A stretch of 64,000 nucleotides of DNA from Euphorbia lathyris (GCF_963576675.1 NC_088919.1:42430501-42494500), one strand, 5' to 3'; shown: positions 23,200-35,888, counted from the stretch's first letter. The notes: generated by a model not told the origin, from the sequence alone. Numbers and translations are program-made.

Positions 23200-23610
23200 T
23201 TAGGCGATCGATTTGCTTCCTATCTTTGAGGTGAATCGATCCGCCGCCAGGTCTTGAGACTCTTCTTTGGGAAGAGTATTTGAGAGTGTAAAGTTCTCAC
23301 GTCTGAGAAATGTTTTAACTCTGTCTCTGACGATGATCAATCGTTTCCTATCTTTGAGGTAGATCGATCCGCCACTGAGATTATTGTTCTCCTATCTTTG
23401 AGGAGAAAGTTTAGGGTGTAATTTTCTCATGGTTGAGATAATTTTAACCCGCTTTTGATGGTGACCAATATTTTTCCTGTCTTTGAGGAGAGAGTTGAGC
23501 TCATTTGAAAGCTCTTGAGGGTCTGTGTTTCTTATCTTTGTGGAAAGGGGATCCGCCCGTGATGGGGATCAATTGTCCTATCTTTGAGGTAATTGATCCG
23601 CCTGTGGAAC
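23200..23610. repeat. Second, more diverged tandem array in the same element
   Basis: CCTATCTTTGAGGT(A/G)GATCGATCCGCC-like words recur six times (near 23214, 23342, 23388, 23474, 23527 and 23575) at 45-130 bp spacing. Unit length varies, which suggests an older array decaying beside the young minisatellite. Confidence 0.7.
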
Positions 23611-24519
23611 TTTTCATTCGCTAGCCACTGGGCGTATATCACCTCTTTGATTACATCTGCCTTCTTCAGCTTTGCTATTTCTTCTTCTATAGAATTTGGA
23701 AAGATATAGAACAAAACTAGGCAAATGAATATAAGAAGTATGGTAAGAAATAATAAATTATAAAATATAGGATACTATAACAGTTTAATGCACATATAAG
23801 AATACGTAAAAATATTGATTTTTAGGCCCATGGTTCCGTCTTTTTTGAGCAACTAGAACCGCATCCTCAATGATGTTTAACTTATGAGTAATCACATCTG
23901 GGCTTACTCCTGGGGGGTTCTCGTTCTCCCATGCAAACACGCTTTCAGACTCAATGAGAACTTTCATAACATCCACCTTGATCTCAGGTTTTAATCCTTT
24001 GGCGATCCGCACCCGCTTTCCATCAGCAATAAGGAACATTTCTGTGTCGCCCAAAGTTGTAGTGACAAGTTCATCTTCCTCACCTTCGTCATCTTTGAAT
24101 TGTGGGCGGATCGATAGTGACGCCAAGTAGATCTCTTGAGCCACCTTTTGGTTCCCGCTAATCATTACTCCTCCTTTGCTGGTGGGAATGTACATTGCCA
24201 GACGGCGGATGGAAATTAGGGCTGCAACCTTTGAGATGAACGGCCGCCAAAGAATGATGTTATAAGCTAATTATCCATCCATAATAGAGAACTCCAGATC
24301 ACCAATCCACGCTTGATCATCATCCGCCAGCCTGCATTCCAAAGTTACCTGGCCCTTGGTCCGGATAGTGTGACCTGTCACTCCCATGATGTCAACAATG
24401 GTTGTTTCTATTTGGATTGGATCAACCTTTAGTTTGGCAAATGCACCTCTGGTGATGACATTACAAGAATTGCACGTATCCACCATTACTCGCTTCATTT
24501 CCCAACCTTCCATCACCAT
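23532..24519 (-). pseudogene. Protease and RT-start remnants of the inner Gypsy element
   Basis: Read on minus, 24519-24271 carries a retropepsin-like segment (MVDTCNSCNVI, where DT is followed by C rather than G) and ADDDQAWIGDLEF. Then 24195-23785 carries the linker before RT (PPGVSPDVITHKLNI). Finally 23714-23532 carries the RT entry motif IEEEIAKLKKADVIKEV and QWLAN. Everything past this point of RT is missing, which indicates an internal deletion. The wording is Tat-like (VFAW, PPGVSP, THKLN). Confidence 0.75.
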
Positions 24520-25384
24520 AGTAATAACTAGAGCATCTGCATGTGGAGGGATTACTGGACCTGTTTCTGCAAAAGGGGCAATTGAGGGATGTTTTATCCA
24601 TGGCGGATGTTTTTACTTTTTTCACGAGTGGCTGATACACTGGTCCATCTGCTATGACATTAATGACACTTTTGAATTTCTTTCTGGGCTTTGTCTTCTG
24701 CTTGTCATCTTGTTATTTGTTATTCTAGACAAATCTATCTAGTTTTCCAGCTCCCAGCAAGCTTCAAAATGTGGTGGCCATTTCTTCTATGGAACTTGTA
24801 ATACGTCTTGGCGTTCCTTTCAACGGTTACATGCTCCCCTCCTTTGGGTTCGGGATATGTAATGTCCCGTTTATATTGCACTCTTCTCCTTTATATTGTG
24901 GCAAGTTGGAAGCTTTAAACATTCTTTCCGCCTTGTACCCCAGGATCCGCACTATGAATGGCGAATTCCTGTTAACTGGATGATAATGACATATTATACT
25001 CGTCATGAATAAAAATATAAGGCATATTGAGCATGCAAGATTTAATGAAAGATTTGTGTCTATGACTTCATCTTTTACAGTTTATTAGATTTATCATAAT
25101 AACATGTAATGATATTTATAGCACTTTATAAGAGTGAGGGATCTCAATTTTCTTTAATTAAAAATGGAATAAGAAAGGGGAGGAAACTTATCTTTTTCAT
25201 CATAAAATTCCAGATTTAATGTAGAAAACTCTTTCCCACCAATATATGGAGAACTGTATCTTTGGATAGATTTGTTGTACTGATTGAGCCAAAGTTTGAG
25301 ATTGTGATTTCTATTCTGTTGACTCCATTGTTTTGTTCTTTGTGAAACTCTATACAATCAAGATTTTGTGATCTTCTGTTTGTT

Positions 25385-25408
25385 AGAGATCCACCTTCAC
25401 CGCACCAA
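25385..25408 (-). promoter_or_regulatory. Primer-binding site matching tRNA-Phe
   Basis: On minus, one or two bases inside the 5' LTR, TGGTGCGGTGAAGGTGGATC matches the complement of the 3' end of plant tRNA-Phe(GAA), TGGTGCGGTGAGCGTGGATC, except for two or three central bases. The tRNA sequence is recalled, not searched. Confidence 0.6.
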
Positions 25409-25409
25409 T

Positions 25410-26437
25410 TGATAACTTATGGCAAAATCCTTGATCGGAGCACTTCCCTGTGAGGCGCCGTTGGGATCGGCCGGGGACACTCCGATGCCAAAGTCAGTAA
25501 TATTTCTGAGAATAAACTGTAAGCACAAAAGTAGAGAATCAGTAAGTGTACCTCAATAGCTTGGGATGCAAGCTATTTATAGTCATGTAGTTGTAACCCT
25601 CGGTAACTAGAAAGTCTCCATTAATGCTCCATTAATGGCGGTTACTGATCTTATTCAAGTATGACCGTTAGCACATTAATGAGTTATTAGTTGCCTTTAT
25701 TGGGAATCAGCTCTGCCGTTGAGTTGGCGTATCGAGGTATGATGGCGGGTCTCCCAAGGCGTTTGACTCTTTGTGGCGTGTTGGAGAATCTATAGATCCA
25801 CCACCTATGAGTCTTGCTTTATACACCATCTGGAGATTCGCCAGTGGATCCTTATCCATAAGAGTATTGATGGCGGATCCTTCATTCTTTGTCTAATTAT
25901 CCTTTTTCCCATGTATGATATTTGGATGTTATGGAGATGTAGATGAACAGTCATGTCATTACTCATCTTTAATTGCTATCAATTCTCCATTAATCTCAGC
26001 ATTTATCCTTGAAACCCTCAGAGTTGGAGTATTCGAACAGTCAAGTTTTTATTCCGCTTTAATGACTATTAATTGCCATTTAATTGTATTTATTCCCATT
26101 CATGGATGGTAATAAAGGCGCCTTTTGGTATTCTTGGATCCGTCAAGGCGTATGTACGCTTTCCTTGAGAGCTATGGTGGGTCTCCACTACTCGCTCTCA
26201 TCAGGCGTATCTCGTTATGGCGTATCTCGTCATGGTCCACATGGTGTGGCATAATGCTAGAAACTCCTTCCTTTTCTCCATTATTTGCATATTCACCCCT
26301 GCATTGATCCTTCAATAATTATTATTAATTCCACATTAATCATGCATAAATATCTCTTTTAGAAGGAATAATGGTTTGCCATTATTTATATTAATTTTCC
26401 CTTATTTCTTATTCAAGAATAATTTGGGTTGTTATCA
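25410..26437 (-). repeat. 5' LTR of the inner Gypsy element
   Basis: 1028 bp, pairs with 21042-22059. The minus-strand TATA box (TATAAATAG, 25573-25581) drives the element. On minus it starts TGATAAC and ends GTTATCA, as does its partner. Confidence 0.9.
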
Positions 26438-26442
26438 GAATG

Positions 26443-27362
26443 ACAAATATTCTAAGAAGCCTTACAAGAAGTTTGATAAGTACAAAGCTGACTCCAACGA
26501 TAGCAAGTACAAGAAGGACAGCTCAAAGCCCATTACATGCTTTGAATGTCATCAAACTGGCCATATCAAGTCAAGTTGTCCCTCGCTGAGGAAAGAAAGG
26601 AATAACGACAAGAAGGCAATGGTGGCAACCTAGAGTGATAGTGATGATTCATCATCATCTGAAGCTGATGCCACTGAGTCAGCAAAGATTTGTTTCATGG
26701 CTGACGAACTTGCTGAGCCATGTGTCTCTGAGCATGCTGACCCTTCCATTGCATCTGACGATGAGGAACATTCAACTGAGGTAATATCACTACCCTTGCT
26801 CAGAAATGAAATGGTTAATGCCCTGAGTGACCTCTACACACTTGTCAAAAAGTGTAATAAAAAGGTTAGAACACTCAGCAGGCGATGTGACGAGGTTGAG
26901 GAGGTCAAACTGAGTGACCTTCGATATCTTCTTCAGGACAACTCAGATCTGCATAGTAACATAGGAATTATGCAAAAGTTTGTCTCTGAGGTCCAATCAG
27001 ATTATAAGAAACTGAGGAAGGACGTCACATCAATTCAGAACCAACTTAAGGTTCCAAATAAAAGAAATAATCCTCTAAACACTGAGTACTGAAGTACTAG
27101 TCAGTAGAGATGGAATCCTCAGCGGAATGTCCAGTGTGACTTATGTGGGAAGAAAGGACACACCACAAAGGTGTGCTGGCACGCTCGGCACTGGGGTGCT
27201 AACCAGTCAGTGAGACATCCTAAACGGAAGGTCAGCTGTGACTTCTGTGGAAAGAATGGACATACTGTCCAAGTATGTCGTCATAAAATAAAATATGATG
27301 CTTTACCTATTGAACCTAACAAGCAAGGACCCAAAAATAATTGGGTACCTAAAAGCAACTAG
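26443..27362 (+). pseudogene. Sirevirus A gag, second part, with stops
   Basis: This continues the frame of the first part after the Gypsy insertion. It holds a CCHC knuckle CFECHQTGHIKSSC, an acidic Ser-rich stretch, a coiled-coil (about 26800-27050), and paired CDxCGKKGHT-type knuckles (27138-27290), as in Sirevirus Gag. In-frame stops are TAG 26631-26633, TGA 27090-27092 and a TAG close after it. Sirevirus B has the first of these but sense codons at the other two. The natural end seems to be the TAG at 27360-27362, which both copies share. Confidence 0.8.
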
Positions 27363-27403
27363 CTATATTGCAGGTAAGCCTGAGGTGTGATGAGAAGTCA
27401 AAG

Positions 27404-27550
27404 ATGTGGTACATTGACAGCGCATGCTCGAGGCATATGACTGGTGATGAAACTCAGTTCATCACGTTTGAGCGTAAATGAGGAGGAAGCGTAAGTTTTG
27501 GAGACAACAAAAAGGGTAAGATAGTAGGGTCAGGAACCGTTGGTGGTAAT
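27404..27550 (+). pseudogene. Start of Sirevirus A pol (protease), cut off
   Basis: It opens in the -1 frame relative to gag, about 40 bases after the gag stop, with the aspartic-protease signature [16 protein letters not shown] replaces an Arg codon of the Sirevirus B copy about 25 codons in. Sirevirus B then interrupts it at 27550 after GTAAT. Confidence 0.8.
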
Positions 27551-28886
27551 TGTTGGTCCCTTATAACGTAACAAGTTAGTTCCAAGGGGGGGATAGGAAC
27601 TATTTAAAATTTTGTACGTTGAGGCTGACTTCTTTTTCTTAGAAAAAGGTTTACACAGCGCGCTGAGTGAACTTAAGACACTAGCTTAGTCAACTGGTGA
27701 CTAAGTCAGCTTCTTTCTTTGAGTCAGGAGATAGCACTTGAGTCTATTCCTGAACTCAGATACTCAATGCACATAACTCAGCGTGACCTCTTTACTTAGT
27801 CAGGTTTTAAGCAAGAAATATATATATCAAAGGAGTTTAAGGTCAGAAAGATGTTACTCAGCAGATTTATCCAGGTTCGGCCTCTATGCCTACGTCCTGT
27901 CCCCGGAACACGTTCCGAGCTTTCGAATTCTCTACTGAGCTCTTTAAAGGTAGAGCACCAAACCTTTTACAACTAGAAGCTGAGTATAACAAGAGTATAT
28001 TCCTCTATACCTCTACTCACTCCTATTCTACCGCTGAGTACTATAACCGAGTACTCAGCCTCTCCTTTCTATTTCTAGAATTGATAATAAGATTGTCCTA
28101 AATAACAATTGCTAAGACACTTTAGATGATTGGAAATCACTCTAGACTTTTACACAATAATCTGGAAATTGGTGTAAGTATTTGCTTTGCTTTTTCTCAC
28201 AGAACCTCAAGTGTGAATTTGGTCAGCGTAATGGTTAGTTGAAGATCTGCATCGAATGAAGTAACTGAAAGGCCTATTTATAGTGACACTTGAGGCATTT
28301 GGTGATTTCAAATTTCGAAATAACCGTTGGAGGGAAAACGGCTTCATGTCATTGTCACTCAGTCTGCTTCAGTGCCATTGGCCAATCAGATTCTTGCATC
28401 TTCTGTCTTTGGTCAGTGCAGAGCAGCTTTAGGTCAGTCCAGCAGAATGTCTCTCCTTTTATGGCAAAGTCAACCAGACAGCTTTCTATGTCTTCTGAAC
28501 TTTACCCGAAGTGGAAATACTTTGTCTGGAAGTTGCTCTTGCTCAGCTGCTGTCTTGTACTCTTTGTCGTTCAACTCAGCAGCTTCGTTCCGAAGTAGTC
28601 AAGGAAGGTCTTCTCGATCCTTCTCATGCTGAGCTACGTTTTATCAACAACGACAGCGTTTTGCTTACACGGGCCGAGTGGTCTTGATCTGTTTTGACTT
28701 GGGCCTTTGACTTTCTTTTGGGCCTTTAGCCTTTTAATATTTGTGTCTTATAAACAAGTAACTTAACATTGAACAAACACATTAGTATAAAAAATCAAAG
28801 CATTTAAACTTAGTGTGTTTAGAATATTTTTTAATATACTTAAATAATTTTGTCAAATCAAAATCATGTGGAAAGGTGTTTCAACA
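27551..28886 (-). repeat. 3' LTR of Sirevirus B
   Basis: On minus it starts TGTTGAAACACC and ends GGGACCAACA, matching the Sirevirus A LTR with clear divergence (different copies, not a pair). TATA box on minus at 28274-28282. Short open frames at 28290-28632 are LTR sequence, not genes. Confidence 0.9.
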
Positions 28887-28900
28887 AACTCCCCCATTTT
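28887..28900 (-). promoter_or_regulatory. Polypurine tract of Sirevirus B
   Basis: On minus AAAATGGGGGAGTT abuts the 3' LTR and primes plus-strand synthesis. Confidence 0.85.
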
Positions 28901-29404
28901 GATGTTGGCAAAACTATTCAGTGAAGAACTCAGTGTTGAGCTCCCCCATGATAGTTGACCTTTTATAACTTAATAAACTCCCCCGTAAGGGTTGAGCTAC
29001 TGACTCAGTTTTACTCTAAACATTTTAAGGTTTAATTGAGTAAGTCCTAGGTCAGTTTTTCAGATAAAGGTCAGCTCATGGAACATATTCTATTAACTCA
29101 GTTTTAAGCGGAAGATTTAACTATCAGAGAACGCTGAGTATATTGTTGTTCAATGAGTCTTATAAGACAGTGTTTTATAGCATGCAAGACAGTGTTAACA
29201 GCATACAATCAACAGACATTGTAAATGATAAACATAGTTGATGTATTCAAAGATGCAAAACATAAAACATAATAACTCAGCATCACATAAGATTGTAATC
29301 AAGTTGAATAATATAATGCAAGCATTGTATTAAGTTTAAAGTAGTCAGCATACATAAGCAAAATAAACATAGAAGATAAAACTAAAAGGTTGAGCTAGCT
29401 AGTT
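28901..29404 (-). other. Sirevirus B 3' untranslated stretch
   Basis: About 500 bases between the extra frame and the purine tract. No coding region is seen. The word TACTCAGC/GCTGAGTA recurs often, as throughout this family. Confidence 0.6.
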
Positions 29405-32299
29405 TTATTTCTTTTTGCTCTTAGGCTTTTGCTGACTGCTCCCAACAGCATCCTCTTGCTGAGTTCTTCTAGCTTGTTCTTTCTCCCCCGTTTTGGCAGC
29501 ATCGGGAGGAGGAGGAGGCCTGAAGGAGCTTGTTTGGAAAGCTTCAGTAATTTTAGCTGACATATTTTTAAGCTTGAGGGTGCTTGCATTTATGCCATTA
29601 AAAATAATGACACCCTCTTCCAGTACATCTTTATCAACCTCGATGTTGGATGAGCTAAGCATGCTCAGCACATATTCTTGTGATTTGCCTACCCAAGTGA
29701 TGGTGTCCGTTAGCGCAGCAAATGCTTGATGAAACATTCTCAGCAATGCTGTGTCATTGTACTGACGCTGGACGTTGGAATGATGTATATGGGTGAAGGT
29801 ACGTTGTGAGTACTGGAGAATTTCATTCTGCTTTAGTTGGTCAGTTTCCATCTCTTCCTTGTTTAGATTCAGCAAGCGAACAGCTTCGCCGATCTGCTCA
29901 ACTGAGCATTGAGAGTAAGAAGAAAGCTGATGATTGGTCTTTTCTTGCTCAGTCTTAAGCTGGGTGAATAATTGCTGAACTTCGGCAGAAGTTGCATACC
30001 CGGAGTTTGCAGATGACAATGTTTGGAATTGTCCCTGAAGGGAGTTGATATGGTGAACCATGGTCAGTTGGAGTTCAGCCAGCTTTGTTATGGACTCCTA
30101 CCTTGGTTGTTGAGCTTGGATATTTGTCACCACACTCAGCAGGTCTTTTAGACCTCGAACCTCGTTGAGAAGTTGAGTGACTTGTGAGAGCTGAGTGGAC
30201 TCATTATCGGCAGATCCAGCAGCAGTTTCTGAGGTCTGATGAAGGTCTTGGATCAAGGCCTGCGCCGAGTTAATGATCCTTCTACCAGACTCAGTGGCAG
30301 TGAGATAGTTGAATGATCTTTCATCAGTTGGTGGAGGTGTTAGGTTTAATTCAACATGTGAAGTGCCAGCGGGTTCAGTGACTGGTCTTGGTGTGTCAAC
30401 CTGCACTTGTTCTGTTGGTTTGGGAAGTGATTGAACAGCAGTATTGATGATAGGTTCAGAGTCAGGCTGAAGCTGACTTGTTGGTGAAGGTGGGATAATT
30501 TCAGTGCTGCCTGGAGTAGGAATTTCAGTATTCAGCTGAGGACTAGGTTCAGCAGTGTCATCGAGAACTTGCTCGGTGTTGGTCGGATTGTCAAAAGCAT
30601 TTAAGTCAGCTTGTTCCTGTGGAAGAGAAACAGGGGCTTGCTTTTCGGTTTGCTCTAGTAGAGAAGTATAAGTTTTTCTGAAGAACTTTAGCTTGATACG
30701 AGAAGGATCAGGGATCAGCTCAGGTTGGTTGTCAGTAAAGTCTAAGACTATAGTCTGATGTGCCTTTACAAGTCTTCTTCTTTTTCCCTGAGTCCTTGGA
30801 GGAGTGGGATCAGCGAGAATTGAGTGAGATAGAGAAGGTTCACCCTGATCAGTATTGAGCTATTCTGTGTGCTCAGCTTCGTCGTCTGCAGCCAACTCAG
30901 TGTTAGTTGGCTCAACATCTTCCTCTTCACATTCTAACTCAGTGTCATCCTGACCACTTTCTTCGTCAGATTGTTCTTGCTCATCATCCTACTCTTCTTC
31001 CTCTAATTCTTCTTCTAGCTGTTCAACGAACTGATCATCCAGTTCAACTTCATCGTTCTATTGCTCAGGGTTAGCGCCTTGACTCTGGGCATAATGAGAG
31101 TTGATGGGTACGAAGAAGGTAGTAGGCAGAGCATCAATTGGACTTAACTCCGAAGAGTTCTTCTGTTTCTTACTCAGAGATTCCTCATCAGTGTCTGCTC
31201 TTTCTTCTGCCTCAGGCACATCTTGCCTAGGTCTTTTCTCAGCTGACTTGGGCTCAGCTTGACCTTGCTGGGACTGAGCATCTGTTCCTTTGGATACAAC
31301 CCTCAGTTTCTTTGGAGGAGGAACAGCTCCCTTAGAGGTGCTTAGCACAGCTTTCCTCTTCCTGTCAGCGGGGGCCTTAGTTCTTTTGCTCTTTTTAACC
31401 ACTGTTCCCTCAGTGGTCGGATCAGCAGCACCTTTTGCTTTCTTGATTGGCTGATTAAACTTCAAAGCAAATAGGGCAGCGGCAGTAATCTCTGATCCTT
31501 GGGCCTTAGTTTCCCCCGATAGGTCCACTTGGTGGTCCAAGAGGATTTTGGTGATGAGTGAGCCCAGCCTTAGAGTTCCAGTGCTCCTTTGAAATCCGGC
31601 GATTAAGAATACTGGTATGTTGATGGGCTTGTAGGTCAGCATATGCCATATGAAGCATTGCTCAAAGTTTGTTGCTGAGCTGGTGCAATTTATCTTCAGG
31701 TAGATATAATTAGTCAGCAGGTAGTGTGCCATCTTTTGGTGTTGGCCCATTGAAGTACTGGAGATTTCTCCAGCATGGCCAGTAGGTTTGCAGAACGTAG
31801 TGAAATACCCAGTGATGTCCTGATCTCCAGACTTCCTAAGAATGGCTCCTTCATTCTTGAGTTTCAGAAGGCTGGCTAGGTAGGCGGGATTGATGAAGAT
31901 GGTTTTGTCCTTTACCTTGGTGACTAAGCGGTCCTGGTTGTCATCAGCGACACGAAGGTGGTGGTAAAATTCCCTCACCAAGTCAGGGTAGGTAGGATCT
32001 CTTATTGAGAACAGCTCGGTCCAGCCATTCTTTGAGATCCACTCATAGAATGGTTGCTCTTTTTCCACAAATTCGTTCGAGAACCACCTTGAGTAGTCAA
32101 TTTTGTATTCCCTGACGTTCTCATAGACCCTGATATATATTCGTTGCTTAGGTTTCTTCCCTTTGGAGGAGGTACCTTGTTCAGTCTGGGTTTTCTTGCT
32201 CGGTGTGGTAGCTTTGGTTTGGTCATGCTGGGTAGGAGGTTTAGGGTTTCCAGCAGATTGGTGACCGGCATCGGAGATGTTTACAGAGACGTTCGTCAT
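29405..32299 (-). pseudogene. Extra 3' frame of Sirevirus B (plant transposon protein, env-position ORF)
   Basis: A single frame of about 965 codons begins at ATG 32299. It is broken by stops at 31058-31060, 30989-30991, 30860-30862 and 30098-30100, and ends at 29405. Residues about 50-270 form a globular domain (YIRVYENVREYKIDYSRW, LVREFYHHLRV, then IWHMLTYKPINIPVFLIAGF). Next comes a long acidic and Ser/Pro/Thr-rich linker with basic, NLS-like patches (KKSKRTKAPADRKRKA), and then a coiled-coil tail. Sireviruses often carry such a frame after pol, sometimes called env-like, but no signal peptide or membrane segment is seen here. Its function is unknown. Confidence 0.75.
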
Positions 32300-32843
32300 T
32301 TTCGCAGAGAAGATTTAAAGGTTTTGAAGTTTTTGAGAGAGAAAGTATTAATGGCAGAGAATTCTGTAAGCGTAAAGAAATAAAGGTGGGGATTTGCCCA
32401 TAACTTATAAAGGTGAGAGATGGATCTTATCGAATCCATGTGTCAGTTTTGCCCTCGGGATATTCAACCGATAAGAATCCTGGCATTTATGACACATTCG
32501 GCGCATACGTCATCCTAGGTGGCTATACACGTGCTTTTGCATTCAATGCAACAGATCAATTTACTCAGTGTGAGAATCCTAATCGTTCTATATTCTGAGT
32601 AGTCAGTTTTATACAAACGGATGGTTTAAGTAATTAGTTTGAGATAACTACTCAGTGCGCATATTTGCTCAGCATGTGATATTTATTCATTTAATATTAA
32701 ACACTCAGCATACATAAGATTCACTCAACAAGTAATAGCATAAATCATTCAGCATGATAATTCACTCAGCATGAATGTATATTTAGAACTAGAATTTACT
32801 GAAGAGGATTAAACATACCAATGGCTTCTCTCAGTATGCTAAA
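32300..32843 (-). other. Spacer between pol and the extra frame
   Basis: Noncoding, 544 bases. In an expressed element it could hold a subgenomic promoter or splice acceptor for the extra frame; no clear signal was picked out. Confidence 0.5.
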
Positions 32844-35800
32844 CTACTCACGAGCCAGTGGCTTCGTGAAGATATCCGCAAGATGATCATCCGTTGGGAC
32901 ATAGGTCAGCTTGATCTCACCCTTGAGTACATGGTCTCTAATGAAGTGATGTCTGATGCTGACATGCTTTATCCTGCTGTGCTGAATTGGGTTCTTTGAT
33001 AGATCAATTGCACTTTTGTTGTCACATTTGACCTCAATTGTCTTTGTTTGAACACCATAGTCTTCAAGCTGTTGCTTAATCCATAGAACTTGAGCAACAC
33101 AGTTTCCAGCAGCAATGTACTCAGCTTCAGTGGTAGACAAGGCTACTGACGCCTGCTTCTTACTGAACTAGGATACAAGACAGCTCCCTAGGAAGTGGCA
33201 TCCTCCAGAGGTGCTTTTTCGTTCAAGCTTGTCTCGTCCATAGTCAGCGTCAGTGTATCCAACGAGTGTGAAATCATGCGTGTTGGGATACCATAAACCT
33301 GCGTTCACTGAGCTTTGCAAATATCTAAGGATTCTTTTTACAGCTATGTAATGAGATTCCTTAGGGTTAGATTGATATCTAGCACAATAGCATACTGAGA
33401 ACTGAATGTCCGGTCTACTCGCTGTTAAGTAAAGTAGAGAGCCAATCATACCTCGGTACAATTTGCTGTCTACTGACTTACCATTCTCGTCAGTGCATAT
33501 GATAGTGTCAGTGCCCATAGGAGTAGATATTGGCTTGCAATTTTCAAGATCATATTTCTTCAATATCTCCTTGGCATATTTAGCTTGACTGGTGAAGATG
33601 CCATTCTTTCCTTATTTAATTTGAAATCCAAGGAAGAAGTTGAGTTCTCCCATCATTGACATTTCAAACTCAGTCTGCATTTGTTTGCTAAATTCCTTAC
33701 ACATTGACTCGTTAGTTGCACCAAAAATAATATCATCAACATAAATTTGAGCCAGCAGGGTATCTTTCCCTTTTCTCTTAATGAATAAGGTTGTATCAGC
33801 TTTGCCTCTGACATAATTTCTAGTCAGCAGGAAACTGGTCAGCCTTTCATACCAAGCACGTGGTGCTTGCTTGAGGCCATACAAAGCCTTTTTGAGTTTA
33901 TAAACGTGGTTTGGGAACTTAGGGTCCTCAAACCCTGGAGGTTGGTTAACATAAACTTCCTCGTTTATAACTCCATTAAGAAATGCACTCTTAACATCCA
34001 TTTGAAATAATTTAAAGTTCATATAAGATGCATATGCACATAAGATTCTAATAGCCTCTAGCCTTGCCACTGGGGCAAAGGTCTCACCATAGTCAATACC
34101 TTCTTGCTGACTGTAGCCCTGAGCTACAAGTCGCGCTTTGTTCCTGACTACGTTCCCTTGTTCATCCAGCTTGTTGCGGAAGACCCATCTTGTTCCAATG
34201 GTCTTCTGACTCCTTGGATGTGGCACTAGCTCCCATACATCATTTCTTCTGAATTGATCAAGTTCTTCTTGCATGGCGCTCATCCAGAATTCATCGTGCT
34301 CAGCTTCAGCGAAGTTCTTTGGTTCCTGAACTGAGACGAAGGCTACGTTGCTGAGGTATCTCCTGAGTTGATTTCTTGTCATCAGGGTATTCTCAGCGGC
34401 ATCAAGAATAGCACTCTCTGAGTGTCCTCTTGGTATCCTTATCTCCTTTGGTAGATTGATGTCTTGTGATGTCTGTGTTTCAACAATCTCTGCAGGTGTA
34501 GACTGGTCAGTGAAAACAATTTGAGGTTCACTTTTACCTTTGGTCAGCCCTTGAGGGAATGAATCAGCGGCTGTATCTTGATCAGCGGGTACTGAGTGGG
34601 GATCATCCTCAGTCAGCGGCAGATATCTTCCTGCAGGGTTAGTTTCGTCGAACTCAACATGTACTGACTCTTCTAAAACTTGAGTTCGTTTATTGAAAAC
34701 TCTGTATGCTTTGCTGTTTGTTGAGTAGCCTAAAAAGATAGCTTCATCAGCTTTTGAGTCAAACTTAGCTAAGCTATCTTTGGTATTCAAAATAAAATAT
34801 TTACAGCCAAAGGCACGAAAGTATCCAATATTGGGCTTTCGTCCTTTCCAAAGTTCGTATGGGGTTTTCTTTAGTATAGGTCTAACAAGAGCCCTATTAA
34901 GAATATAGCACGCTGTGTTGACAGCTTCTCCCCAAAAGTACTTTGGAAGCCTATGCTCACTCAGCATTGTCCTGGCTATTTCAACCAAGGTTCTGTTCTT
35001 TCTTTCAACAACCCCATTTTGTTGAGGCGTTCTAGGAGCAGAAAAATTATGGTCAATGCCGTTGGTTTCACAGAATTCAACAAACTGTTGGTTCTTGAAT
35101 TCTCCACCATTATCACTTCGGATGTGAGCCAATTTTAGGTCTTTGTCATTTTCAAGTTTTCTTACCAAATTTGAAAATGTCTCAAAGGTCTCATCCTTGC
35201 TACTCAGCAAGATGATCCAAGTGTACCGAGAAAAGTCATCCATAATGACCAAGGAAAATCTTCTTCCACCCAAGCTCAACGACTGGACTGGACCGAAGAG
35301 ATCCAAGTGTAGTAACTCTAATGGAAGCTTAGTTGAGACAATGTTTTTACTATGAAAAGATTGTTTGGTTTGTTTTCCAGCTTGGCAAGCGTGGCATAAT
35401 TGATCTTTTTCAAATTTAAGTTCTGGCAGTCCCTCAACCAATTGCTTTCTTGCTAATTTGGCCAGGAGGTCCATGCTTACATGACCAAGTCTCCTGTGCC
35501 ATAGCCAGGAATTTTCTTCCTTTGAAACTAAGCATACAGTTTTTGAAAACTTTTTCTCTAAGTTCAGCATGAAGACATTATCAATACGAGGGGCAGTTAA
35601 AATTAACTCATTTGTTTTACCCTCGAATATTTTACATCCAGTGTCATCAAATATAACTTTTCTCCCATTTTCACATAGCTGAGCTACGCTGAGTAAGTTA
35701 TATTTGAGTCCGCTGACTAGGGAGACAGACTCAATAGTAGGATTACCTCCAACGGTTCCTGACCCTACTATCTTACCCGTTTTGTTGTCTCCAAAACTTA

Positions 35801-35888
35801 CGCTTCCTCCTCGTTTACGCTCAAATGTGGTGAACTGAGTGTCATCACCAGTCATATGCCTCGAGCATGCGCTGTCAATATACCACAT
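32844..35888 (-). pseudogene. Sirevirus B pol: protease, integrase, RT, RNase H
   Basis: One frame runs 35888-32844 with two in-frame stops (33612-33614 TAA, 33168-33170 TAG). In order it holds protease [15 protein letters not shown]-pre-integrase HRRLGH...CHAC; integrase DDE ([24 protein letters not shown]); RT with [19 protein letters not shown] and YVDDIIFG; and RNase H with YTDADYG, TEAEYIA, CDNKSAI and HHFIRD. The order integrase before RT is diagnostic of Copia. The protease triad reads DSA where most aspartic proteases have DSG or DTG. Both stops look like single transitions (CAA to TAA, TGG to TAG). Apart from these the frame is open, so the copy is not ancient. Confidence 0.9.

Larger units (their letters stand above)
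21042..26437 (-). mobile_element. Deleted Tat-type Gypsy element with both LTRs, TSD GAATG
   Basis: LTRs 21042-22059 and 25410-26437 have TGATAAC...GTTATCA ends and are flanked by a perfect 5-bp duplication GAATG (21037-21041, 26438-26442). A purine tract beside the left LTR and a primer site beside the right one set the minus orientation. The 3.35-kb interior keeps a leader, a protease piece and the first part of reverse transcriptase, but lacks Gag, most of RT, RNase H and integrase, so it cannot move alone. About 20 base differences were counted by eye between the LTRs, plus a 10-12 bp indel, so the insertion is fairly young. Confidence 0.9.
18832..27550 (+). mobile_element. Sirevirus A: Copia element, 5' part, twice interrupted
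   Basis: It begins with a 1325-bp LTR, then an initiator-Met primer site, gag, and the start of protease. A Gypsy element (21042-26437) interrupts gag. Sirevirus B interrupts the protease at 27550, and the rest of pol and the 3' LTR are not in the window. It landed in the MULE transposase gene after CGTTC (18827-18831). Sirevirus membership is inferred from the long coiled-coil Gag, two types of zinc knuckle, and close similarity to Sirevirus B, which has the extra 3' frame typical of that group. Confidence 0.85.

Noticed and set aside
28290..28632. Two open frames of about 100 codons
   Set aside because: They lie inside the Sirevirus B LTR, with no equivalent open frame in the Sirevirus A LTR and no motif.
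18832..28886. One element bounded by inverted LTRs (18832-20156 plus, 27551-28886 minus)
   Set aside because: LTRs of one element are direct repeats. Each LTR here has its own primer site or purine tract pointing to a separate interior, and the interior frames face opposite ways.
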